From: Antitrichia curtipendula
Taxonomy: Eukaryota; Streptophyta; Bryopsida; Hypnales; Leucodontaceae
Length of the DNA: 64,000 bases
Direction: 5' to 3'
Assembly: GCA_951230915.1 (NCBI GenBank)
Contig: OX579633.1
Coordinates: 51,846,029 to 51,910,028, forward strand
Part shown: positions 10,020 through 20,500 of the stretch, piece after piece
Numbering within the stretch: position 1 is the stretch's first letter
Layout: every line of letters begins with the position of its first letter
Position numbers and translations under genes: made by a program
The notes under the pieces: generated by a model
Databases searched by the model: none
The model's input: only the letters and a program-made list of their open reading frames with translations
What the model was told of the DNA's origin: nothing

Positions 10020-13000
10020 TCAAATTGATAAGACATCGGCACAAGGTTTGGTGGTATCTGCCCAATTCAAATCAACTTCCCGATACTGTTCTAAGGCTGA
10101 CTCTTGTAATTCTTGTGCCCTGCTGTTTTCTAGAAACAAGAACGAGTGCATACAAATTTTGCCGTCTGTTGTAAAAGACATGACTCACGAAGAGATTGTG
10201 TTGCAATTCTGCACCGAAGAGTCCACCCGCAGGGTTTTCCCAGGTCCAGATGGGAGCAGCGCTGCAACTTGTGGTGAAGAGACGTGGAGCTTATGTGACA
10301 CTTTCTCGTCAACCCTAACGGAAATCCAGTTGACGACCAACTAGATCTAACGCCTGACATGTTAATCAACAAACATTCACTAATCCAGGTCTGTTTGCTC
10401 ACCCGAACCGACCCAAGGTTCAGAAGATTATACAGTATTTTATAGAATCCACAAGTTTGGAGGTATACCAGGCACGGTGGCTTCATGCTTCCCTCTACGC
10501 TCAGCTATTAACGGTATACCTCCAAACAACTGGCTACTCCCAGAAGAATTACTTGTGGCTCTTCCGCTCTCGAAATACGATGGGACAACAGAGCATGGAA
10601 GCCTGCAGCTGCAAATCTCTCGCAGCATACCCCAATTCAACCGGGGTGCCCAAATCACTCCTCTAAAATTATAAACACAAACCGCAAATCTAAAACTGAT
10701 CTCTTGTTACGTGTTTTCTGTTATAGGTTCGCGGTTCATGGTACTACCGGTAGTCACTTGTCCAAGTCATTGAGTCAATCTCCAATTGTAGGGAAAAGGA
10801 TACCTGAGGAACTGCTTTTGGTGCACATCAATTGTGATTCTGTACTTGACTTCTTTGGTATTACATCGCAATGAGGACTCTGCAACAGTGATATAAGTAG
10901 ATAAAATTACGATGGAAACCCAGTCCTTAGTTGAACGTTCTGAGAGAATGCAAATGACTTTCTACTCTTCCTACGGGTTCCCCGCAGAATGACAGCGGGA
11001 GAAACACTGTGAATTTAAGAACCAAGCCCGAAGTGGTTGTACAACTTAAAAGACTTGCTCGAACAATCCAACATAGGTTTTCACTCTGGATTAACGGCGA
11101 GCTTCTCTTGAGAATCCAAAATCAAATATCAGATCTCAAAGGACGTGAAGATTATCGACGTGATGCAGATAGTACTCAAAATTGTGCAAAGTAGCCAGGC
11201 TGCAACAAGATGTGGAGGGTCAGACTCCGGAAGAATTGCCAGAAAAATTCACCCACATTGCTTTGGAAATTTCTTGCAGAAGAAGTCTAACATTGGTCCT
11301 AAGACCAAGAGTCTGTTGCAGGTGTTCCACTAACTACGCGACGCCTGCGTTTGCGAAGGAAGCACTTCGAGTTACTTCACATCTACCATGCAACATTCAA
11401 GTGAAGGAGAAGCTCAAGGTATTGTTTCATTTCTTTGGAATTCAAGTGAAGGAATCCAGGTTCTTTTGTGCACAATCGCAAGCTCGTCTCAGGTAGAAGT
11501 TGCCAAAAGTTACAGGGAAGAAGACAAGTGTTGCCTGTTCATTGAGCGCCATATATGCTCTCTACAATGAATATCAGATAGAGTCCTTTTTATAATTACC
11601 ATCTACGTACAGTGGAGAAGCGTGAGTTCTCACATCTGCTAAAGAATGTTATATACATTAAAAAAATGAAGGTACAGCAAACTAAAATGGCCTTCGCAGC
11701 TCAGCAAATACAGTGCACCTCTTATTTTGAGCAGAAGTGCGCAGCAAAAGAAATTTGTCCGGGTTCACTTCACGCTTCCACTCCAATCCCACCGAATAGG
11801 CCTCCCCTGAAACCTTTCTGCGCGCACACGTGAACCACCCTGATGAGGAAAAAAAGACCAAAACAAATTCTGTAGGGTTTCATTGTAGGACTTTCAGCGA
11901 TTTGGCCTCAGACTCTATGAGTTCCATGTATGGTAGAACCACCCATTCCCAACGGGACCCATACCCAACCTGTAGGGTGCAACCATTTCCAATCAAGGCT
12001 GGAACAGATTTCCAACCAAAGCTTGGAATGTGTTTTTTACTCCTTTTCAAGGTTGGGACTGATAAGGTCATGACACATGTCCCAAAGTAGTGAGCAAGAA
12101 AGTAGGAAGTAGCATGATCAGAATTGGAAAACTCTGTACATTGGGTATGGGTTCAAACCAACTTTTGGCTTCCAAAATTCATAGTAATTTCAATTCAAGA
12201 CATAAATTACCCAAAAAAAATTGCAATCCCCATGATTTCTATCTTTCTATACAAGAGAAAATTTACATTGCCTTATACTGCTCTGGAACATGGGTGGTTC
12301 TACCATATTCAATATTTCACCCGTGAATTTTTGGTTTTATGTAATAACGTATATACTGGTGACAGAAAATACCTTGTTGACACATACTCTAAATCTTGAC
12401 AAGTGCACGACTCGTAGTTCTCTATATTCACTAGTGCACAACCCTTGCATAACTTTGGTTTTGCAAAGGGAAAAAATAATCTTCACAAGCTTATGACTCT
12501 TAGTTCTCTATATGCACTGTTGCACAACCCGGGAAGAACTAAAGATTTGCATAGTGACCGACTCTGAATCTGGCGAGGTGTACAACTAGGGGACTTGATG
12601 GACCAAATCATTTTATCTTCTCTATTCCATGGAGAATAATTCACAAGCAAATTTCGAACCTGAACGTCCATCCCCAGCAATTTGCCTGCCTGGTATGAGA
12701 AGTGGCAACTTTGAATTGCGTAGAGCCTTGAAGGTCACGAGTGAGCTTCACAGCAACGTCACTCGTGCCCTGTGCAACATGCTTCAACTCCACACTGCAA
12801 AACCGAATGAAAAAAACATATTTGTAAAGCAAAGCAATACCATTAAGATCATACCATTCTTGAGAAGGGTTGACAACACCCTAATGCATCAGAATCTACT
12901 CTATGTATCAGAACCACGGATTCCAGTTCCCTTCAAAGTGTACATGGTGAGGATAAACACTGAGATTCCTTCTACACTGTGAGGACAAAGTAGGCACTCA

Positions 13001-16000
13001 AAATAATAATAATACCCCGACAATCTCGTGATTATTGACACTCACATATTCGATGCTATTTTGATATTTTAATAGAATAGAATTCTCCATCAAGAGAGGG
13101 TACACGGTTAAAGAATGTTATGATATCACATATTGTGGGAATCCAAGTAATGATTCAAAAGAGGATTGTCTGCTCCAAAGTCTGATTCTCACATGCCTTC
13201 CTCCAGAAAAGAACGCACCACATACCTTACTCGATTATTATTTCTTATGAATTCGGTCTTGAGAGTGTGTCGTTCACTGATCCGCTGTTGGGCGTTTAAG
13301 CAGAACTCATGACTCTCTTGAAAGTTGGTCGTGAAACTGTCTTGCACATACAGAGATCAAAGCCAATATCAAAAACATTCTCAGAGGATAGTACCCTAAA
13401 CCCTAAACCCTAAGGTAGAGGATACTCTTTCCGTCACTTAAAGCCTTTTAACCAAAATGTAGGAGAGTGCTTTCATCTGGAGATCACTCAATGGAGCTTA
13501 CTGGAGAGATCACATTGAATAGTATCAGAGGCAAACTCTTGAGATCAAACTGATTTCTCACTCGATTTTTCTTGGATGAGTTTTTTGGACAGTAACAACC
13601 CCATTCCCATTTAAAGAGCAATGGCCATAGACGTTTAGCCAACTGAAGTCATTCTCACACCACTTGCTCATTGAAGGCCAATCAATTTTTCATTATTAAT
13701 TTTCTATTACAATAGTTTTAATTGTGTAATATTAGAAAAAAAAATTATATCACATTGGAAGGTATGATTTGCTGTTGGTGACAGGGGTCGGTTAATAGCT
13801 GACGGGTGAAGCTCCCTAACGATTTTAGTATCCTCAACCTAGTGCAAAGGGGTGAGGGATGAGATCTCATCTCACCTTTTTGAGATATTTGCAAAGCCAA
13901 AGAGCGGCAAAGCGGCTTCCAGTTTCACCGAATGTTTTCCCCTGAACCGTCCACACGAGTGGTAATCAGAAACAGGGTATCTTGCATTCACTCTAGCCAG
14001 GTCATAAAGGAGGAGATTCTAAAACACAGTTGCTACAAATTCCATAATTTGCATAAAAAGGGTGCGCACACAAAGCCAGCTAGTACCTCAAATCCGTAAT
14101 GTAGGTATTACTCAGTGCCACATTGTCTTTTATGTTATTCTTGAATTGCAACTTTAGAAATCTTTCTCCAGTCCTTAAATTGGCAAGAATTGTCTCCGAC
14201 ATCTGGTACAAAACCCCACAGACTTGCAAATTTAGACAAGAAAAGACAAACACTTCCATTTCGTTCTGAGTGCTTCCAGGAGAAGGTCTTTAACCCTTCA
14301 AGCAACCAAGATTTCATGGCTAAAGAATGACCAATTCGATTGATCATAATGTGGACAAATATAATTCAAATGTTGCCAATTTTTTTAACACCAGAATTAA
14401 TGAAGAACATTGAATTTGTTATTCAAAAGTAGACAAAGCAAAACGAAAAAAAGTCCCCACTGCTCAAACCTGCAAGGAAAAACAAGAGGCCAATTTGGAA
14501 CTTCGGAGCTAAGCCGCACCTCACCTTCTTAGTCTCTTGCTCTTGCTCTAACTCCACTTCAAGTGTAGGATCTCCAATAGATGTCAAATGCAAACTGACA
14601 CAAAAATAAAAAGCGTGATCATTAACAAGCATGTCCCGATGACTCAGTTTCACAAACCTGGAAAACAGTAAGTGCGTCTAATCAACGCCAATTCATGGAA
14701 CATCAGATCTAAACATCCCTTAGTGAGACATACCATGTGGAAAGCCTGGAGGTCGGAAGCACGGCATGCGACGTGTTGCACGTGTACTCATAGTCTGTTA
14801 GCAAACGCCAGAAATCGATTAACCCCTAAACGGCGAGAATTCATAGTTATAAAACTACCAATTCGATTGATTCATATTGCAATAAGTATATTTCAGATAG
14901 GGTCAAATTTAGTATCACCCGAATCAGTGAAGAAAATTGCATGTGTTGGTCCAAAAAGAAGTAAAACCGGACAAAAGAAAGTTCTCATATGACCTCTAAA
15001 CTGCTAAAAAAGAAAATAGGGGCCCAAATTTGGGCTTCCTGGTCCTTTCAGCAGCGTTCTGATTCAAGACAGTACCTCCGTCTAGATTGTTCACATAATG
15101 CGTTGTCAACATGTGGTTGGCATCTAATTTGTGAGAGGTCGTCATGAGGATGGACTTTTCCTCTCCTAATCTCCCTTGCTCAAAACAAGTGGAAACTGCA
15201 CATCGAAAAGCTCCGGGATCAATTCAAAAGCAATAAAGAACTTCAGTAATCTCTTAAAGGAATCTGAAAGGGGCACTCACCGGAGTGCTTGACGTCAATC
15301 GACACATTCTCTTCTACTTTCCTACCCTGCTCCAGCTCGTTATATACAAAGTTACTGGGCCGCTGCACGCAATTAAGAGCTGGAATGTCAATTTCCCAAG
15401 ATATACAAAAGGTAGCAAACAAACGTCACAGCGAAAAGCAACCCCTACAAAATCTATTACCACCCAGATTTGCTATCTAAGTACCTCGGAGAAGCTATTT
15501 GTCAACTCACATATTTTTCAGAGATTGAAAAGTTTGAGAGAAGCCATTGGCAAGTAGAATCGCAAGACATTCTGAAAAGAAATGAATTTTCTTTGATTTT
15601 TCTGTGATTTTTCAAAGTTTGTTGAGACCCATCAAAGCATCGATGGGTAGACCCATGCTAAACCACATGCTAAACCACTAAACCACAAGCTGACGTGTCT
15701 CCAAGTGCATTGTCATGATGCTAAAGAGTTGCTAAGATTGTGGGTGACTGACACAAACGGGTGGGAGGGTCCAGTAGATGTTAGAATTGAGTGACTGATG
15801 GCATTGGGTTGTTCTACCTTACAGCTATTTTACAGCTATTGATCATGAGGATGTGCACGAAACCATCTGAACAGCAATGCCTAGGGTCAATTTTTTGTAC
15901 ACTTTGAAAACTCATAACTTATTCATATAGTATTCAAATAACACATGCTAAAATACGTTGGCATCATCTTCCAATTGCTAACAGGACTGCAAAAATATTA

Positions 16001-16439
16001 AGGTAATTTAACAATACAAGCTCTGCTTAGTTGCTTAAACGCTGGCTTAACTTTAGGTGGTGTTTCCTTAGGCATGCTGTAGTAGCAGCACAAGAACCTC
16101 AAACAGCAGTGGCAACTTACTGCACCACAGCAACAAGTGCGGCAGGAAATTCCAGATTAGTGCCATGAACTGTTGTAGTTGAAGCAAAGGCCAAAACAAA
16201 ATTTGAGAGCAAGAAGGAAAGAATCTCACATTGAGAACGTAAAGCACGCCCGTCGGAGACGCCGAAGCACGGCGACGTCGTCGTCGTCGTTGCCGCCTCT
16301 CGTCCCAAAACGCCGACTCCACTCTGCCTGATGTCGAAGCTTCGACCAAAACTGACGCCACAGAAGAAGATTTGTCGTCGTCGTCCAGACTCACCGTCGT
16401 CCTCTCCCTCATACCGCCTCGCAATTGCGGGACCGCCAT
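10020..16439 (-). CDS. many-exon gene of unknown identity, assembled from splice-compatible exons
   Basis: Exons read by eye on the minus strand: 16439-16230, 16169-16121, 15571-15511, 15362-15281, 15195-15076, 14794-14734, 14657-14525, 14265-14087, 13941-13876, 12794-12660, then a gap, 11839-11719, a region 11540-11387, 11333-11253, 10618-10520, 10340-10189 and 10122-10020 (TGA). From 15571 to 12660 the phases match at every junction (0,1,1,2,0,2,2), with good GT-AG sites. From 11333 to the stop they match again. Peptide pieces include VYNELEQGRKVEENVSIDVK, LTTHYVNNLDGDYEYTCN, LHLTSIGDPTLEVELEQEQE, ILANLRTGERFLKLQFK and, near the C-terminus, EEPQVILLGVASCLELVV. The beta-rich, then helical character does not match a family I can name. 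The 5' end is ambiguous: exons 1-3 are open in two frames, and one of them would need another upstream exon. At least one exon between 12660 and 11839 is missing. A TA-flanked element and dispersed repeats sit in its introns. Confidence 0.55.
11931..12305. mobile_element. TA-flanked miniature inverted-repeat element, copy 1
   Basis: The termini TGGTAGAACCACCC and GGGTGGTTCTACCA are perfect inverses and are flanked on both sides by TA. A second copy lies at 38668-39087 with the same termini and clear internal similarity (GGAACA, CCAACCAAAG, GTCATGACACAT blocks). TA target duplication suggests the Tc1/mariner (Stowaway-like) group. It lies in an intron of the unknown minus-strand gene. It has no coding capacity. 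Confidence 0.8.
13394..13413. repeat. short interstitial telomere-type repeat
   Basis: CCCTAAACCCTAAACCCTAA, nearly three units of the plant telomere heptamer, within an intron of the unknown gene. It could be a regulatory telobox cluster or a repair scar. Confidence 0.6.
13414..13836. repeat. degenerate inverted-repeat element (GGTAGAGGATACT ends)
   Basis: The left end has GGTAGAGGATACT (13415) and the right end has the inverse, AGTATCCTCAACC (13823-13835). A third half-copy, GGTAGAGGATACTAAAAGCCG, occurs at 491 in the mL40-like intron and matches the outer part of the right end over a longer stretch. The interior is AT-rich without coding. Probably a small intronic non-autonomous element. 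The borders are tentative. Confidence 0.35.
14313..14506 (+). repeat. roughly 200 bp dispersed intronic repeat, copy 1
   Basis: Begins near TTCATGGCTAAAGAATGACC and carries the shared blocks CCAATTCGATTGAT, CACCAGAATTAATGAAGAACA, AAGTCCCCA and GGCCAATTTGGA. It lies in the intron between exons 7 and 8 of the unknown minus-strand gene. Confidence 0.55.
14840..15050 (+). repeat. roughly 200 bp dispersed intronic repeat, copy 2
   Basis: Shows the same order of blocks as the copy at 14313: CCAATTCGATTGATTCAT, TATCACCCGAATCAGTGAAGA, GCATGTGTTGGTCC, AAAGTTCTCATATGACCT and a final CCCAAATTTGGGCTTCC. It lies in the intron between exons 5 and 6 of the unknown gene. Confidence 0.55.
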
Positions 16440-17561
16440 CTGCGAAACGAAGGAGCACAAATCCTACAGTTTACCAAAGGATTCATGGTTGGGAAATGAC
16501 CGATTGGGTTGAGAAATCAAAAACTCAGGTAGGGTAACAACAATCTTATTGATCACTAGAATGAGTGAAGATCATCACAATGCATGTGTTGCTCCAAAGA
16601 TAAGCGAATTGGACAAATTTTGCATGTGTTGCTCAAAAGATGAACAAAATTGGACCAAAGAAAGTCTACATATGGCCTCCCCGACCCTTCTTCAGTTGGG
16701 TTTAGGGTGCCATTACGTCCCGAAACAGTCTTCCTTGGCATGGCCAATTTTATTGACAATGGTTTACTCGCTGTAGCAGTACTGTACTCTACAGATGTAA
16801 AGAGAACATAAACGAATTGGAACAAACATTGCATGTGTTGCTCAAAACATTAATGAATTGGACAAACACTGCATGTGTTGCTGAAAAGATAAACGAAACT
16901 GGACCAAAAGTCTTCCCATGGCCTACTCGGAAAAACATGTAGCCCAATTTGAACTTCCCCTGCAATTCTAGGGTTTAGGGTGGCAGTATGTCCCGAAACA
17001 GATTCTTCATTGGCATTGGCAACTCTGACATTGTTTTACTCGCAGTAGCAGTAAAGTACTCTACTGATTTAAAGAGAAGCTTCACAATTTCCTGTGAAAA
17101 AGATCCTCACCTCGGCGTGCAGAGCGTCACAATCCCGACTGCGCGTTAAAGCTTCCATGCGTAACGTCCCAAACCCTAGAAACCACCAGGCAACGATGTA
17201 ATAAGGCCTTATATTTTATTATGTTCATCAGATGGGTGGCATGAGTGAAGCTTTGGCAAGCTTGAACTTTTCCACTAGACTTCCGAGACTTCATCCATAA
17301 AAACAATCTCATCCTCTCGTGAGTCGAGAAGGGTTCCGATTCTCGAGCACGGGCTCCATCTGACGGTCTCCAGGAGTCGCAATCCTCTTTGGACGGATTC
17401 GATTCTCGAGGTTCATCACATGTGTAGCCATCGTCACTGTGGAAAATTTTGGCATGAGAGAGGAATTCAGTGCTCTGGTCGCAGTGGCTGTGGCTGTTGG
17501 TAGTGCGTGTGAGCTTCTTTAGTGGCGAATTTGGTGTTAGGGTTGGAGTTTGCATCTCACA
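16440..17561. promoter_or_regulatory. bidirectional spacer upstream of the unknown gene and LPA1
   Basis: Separates the minus-strand unknown gene (start near 16439) from LPA1 (start 17562), so both promoters should lie here. Positions 16482-17090 are dispersed repeat, leaving about 17100-17561 as the likely LPA1 promoter and leader. No TATA box stood out clearly. Confidence 0.35.
16482..17090 (+). repeat. dispersed repeat copy 3 with tandem partial duplication
   Basis: The family start (TTCATGGTTGGGAAATGACC) is at 16482. The segment GAATTGGACAAA...GCATGTGTTGCT...TTTAGGGTG...GTCCCGAAACAG...TTTACTCGC...GTAGCAGTA, at about 16606-16805, is repeated at about 16855-17080, roughly 250-275 bases later. 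This fills most of the spacer between the two divergent genes. Confidence 0.6.
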
Positions 17562-20500
17562 ATGCAAGCCTTGCTCTCCGTGAGCAGGGCTCCGGCATTG
17601 GGCTCATTTGCAACAGGGAGGGTACCATGTTTGCAGCCTCCGAGAGCCGAATGTCATGGAGCCACAAGGCGACGACGGGTGCGCTTCGTTGTGGAGTCGC
17701 GGCGCAGTGTGCAACCTCGTCGTGGATTGTTGGTGATTTCGTCGTCGTCTTCGTCGGATTCCAATGTCGCAGCGTCACCCACCAGCCCTGCGGATGCCGT
17801 CAATTTGGGACTCGACCTCTTCTCCAAAGGCAGGGTACAATGGAATTGCTCCAGCATGCTCCCTTCATTTTTTCATTCCTTTCTGCGGCATCTGTGTCTC
17901 GCAGCTATCAATACCGATGTGTTGGTCCCGAAATTGTGTGTACGCTTGCTTTGCTGAGTGTGGAGTTGCATTCTTTTTTGCTATGTAGATGAAAGAGGCT
18001 TTGGTGCAGTTTGATAATGCTCTTGGGATGAATCCCAATGAAGAGGAGGCCCAAGCTGCTCTTTATAACAAGGCTTGTTGCCATGCCCGCAGGTTTCATG
18101 CTCTGCTTTCTCTCTTTTCTATGTGTTTTGTGTGTTCTAGAGCCGTGCAGTTGAAAGAGAATGGGAATTGTTGTGATTGTAGATCCAATTGAGCTCCTTA
18201 TGTAAATAGGGTTAACTTCGTTGGGCTTCATATTGTTCTTTGCATTTTTTTGAGTAGGTCGAATAGGGTTTAATTAACACATGCAATGTTCTTCATCGTG
18301 GTGGTAAGAGATTTTTGGTCTTCACACTTGAATTCTATGGTGTTCACACGATGATCAATTGTTTTGGTTATTTGAGTACTTGGTCGTTTAGAGGGGAAGA
18401 GGGGGTGGAATGCAGTGATGAAGGGGAGAAAGCCTCACAAGCGCTCAGGCGAGCTCTCAAAGACTACGACCTGAAATTCAGTGTCATTTTGAGCGATCCG
18501 GATATGGCTCCGTTTAGGGCAATGCCAGAATTTAAGCAGCTGCAGGACGAGGTGATGATTCACTCACCTTGAGTATGAGACCGGGACTGCGACATTTTTG
18601 TTATTTAAGTTTTCATTTTGAGACTCGCAATCTAGTTCCAGAAATTCCAACCCTTGCGTAGAGTTTTCAAATAGTAGTACATTTGTGATCATGCAAAAAC
18701 CAACGCTTTTCAGGGTTGTGCAATAATAGAGTGTTTGAGTTCAACACTTGGAGTGCTCGAAGGCATTTTGAGAATCTTGATTTGAAATCCCTATTAAGGA
18801 TTAGTACTTTGAGACAAGGGTCTGGGTCTCAGAGTTGCACGGGGCTGGATTTGGAAAGGAAGGATAGAATCGCACAGCTGAAATATCTAACTGTGATAAA
18901 CCCTAATGAATAGAATAGAGAGAACTAAGAGTCTTGGGGGTTAAATGACTTCTAATGAATTTCTTCTATTGTCTATCTGAGAGGTACTCTTGTTTCTTTC
19001 TGTGTTCCATGCAGGCCAGGAAAGGCGGAGAAGAAGTGGGTGACAGTTTGCGGCGAGATCTGAAGTTGATTAGTGAAGTGCAGGCTCCATTCAGGGGAGT
19101 TCGCAAATTTTTCTACGTTGCACTGTTTTCAGCAGCCGGGATTTCCACAGTGATTACGATCCCCCGATTCATCCTCGCTATCCAAGGAGGAGAAGGAGCA
19201 CCTGGCCTCTTTGAAACTTTACAGAACCTGGCCATCAATATCTTTGGTACATACTCTGACACACAATTGCATTCCACATTCGAATGCGGCAACAAGCTTG
19301 TGATAACAAGAAATCATCTGCCAAAAACATTTTTTAATTGTGTTACGTCGCTTTGTTTTAATGTTGACTTTACACTGTTCCAACTAACATGAAGAGATGG
19401 TGCTTACACGGCTCCTATTTAGCATGGTAAAATGGTTTCTAGCTTCTTCTTTGAGGTTGATTTGAGACTTCTTCATCTCAAGTGCGCCATAAGGTGTCAT
19501 AAATGCAATGGATTAGTTTTTACGATTCTTATTACTCCCCTAGAAATGTCACTTAGCGTCTGCAATTTCACCACGTTGCCTCTGCAATGTAGAAAAACTT
19601 GCCAACTCCCCTGAAAAACGCAGCAAATACGCTCTACTTGACATTTCATTTTATGCTGATGTTGGTTCACATCCTAAGCTTGTTGCTTGGACCTGTGCAA
19701 TCTAAAAGGGCCTTAAGCAGACCCTTAGAACATACAAGTATGTAAGAAATTATTGGAATAGGTGTTGCGTACAATTTGGCGTTATGGCTTGATTTCCTTC
19801 AAGATAGCTCTGGATCTGAAAGGATGGTGTCATGATAGAGAGGGTTACGTCAATGTGGACTTGATAAATATCCTTGACACTATGCAGGTGGTGGAGCGTT
19901 TGTAGCTTTGTATCTATGGGAGAACAAAAGAGAAGAAGAACAAATGTCTGGAATCACGAGGAATGAAACACTTTCAAGACTGCCCGTTCGCTTGGCAACC
20001 AACCGGATAGTGGAACTCACGCAGTTGCGGGAGAACTCTCGACCGGTGAGCCTCATTTCAAGCTGGATAGCGTATCCTCTTTTTCAACCTGGTTTTCGTG
20101 ATTGAAAATAACCAGTTGGATTGATTATATCGTGAAATTAATAGAATTCCGATGGGCCGACTTTTATATCACCAGAATTAATGAAGAACATTCTATGTAT
20201 TGGTCAAAAAAATGAATAAGATTGGAAAGAGGAAAGTCCCCATGTAACCTACTCAAAACTGCTTAAATAAGACGAAGCCCAATCTGTCCTACTAAAAGAC
20301 CAAGTTTTCATAGTGTTAAAATAACCAATTCAATTGATTGTATTGTGAAAGTATTATTCAGATGGAGTCCAAATTTCACATCACTAGAATCAGTGTAGAA
20401 CACTGCTGCATGTGTGAGTGGAAATAGAAATAAAATTGGAAACAAGAAAGCCCCCATACGACCTAGTCAAAAGTGCTGAGAAAAGCATGAGGTCCATTTT

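Noticed and set aside
11880..12399. Short frames on both strands around 12.0-12.3 kb
   Set aside because: They lie inside the TA-flanked element, and the equivalent copy at 38668 does not keep them open.
12605..12983. 117-codon plus-strand frame
   Set aside because: It overlaps exon 10 of the hidden minus-strand gene, which has a strong acceptor and matching phase. The plus frame has no recognisable features.
17127..17567. 146-codon minus-strand frame overlapping the LPA1 start
   Set aside because: It covers the LPA1 leader and promoter, has no recognisable motif and runs into a transit-peptide exon on the other strand.
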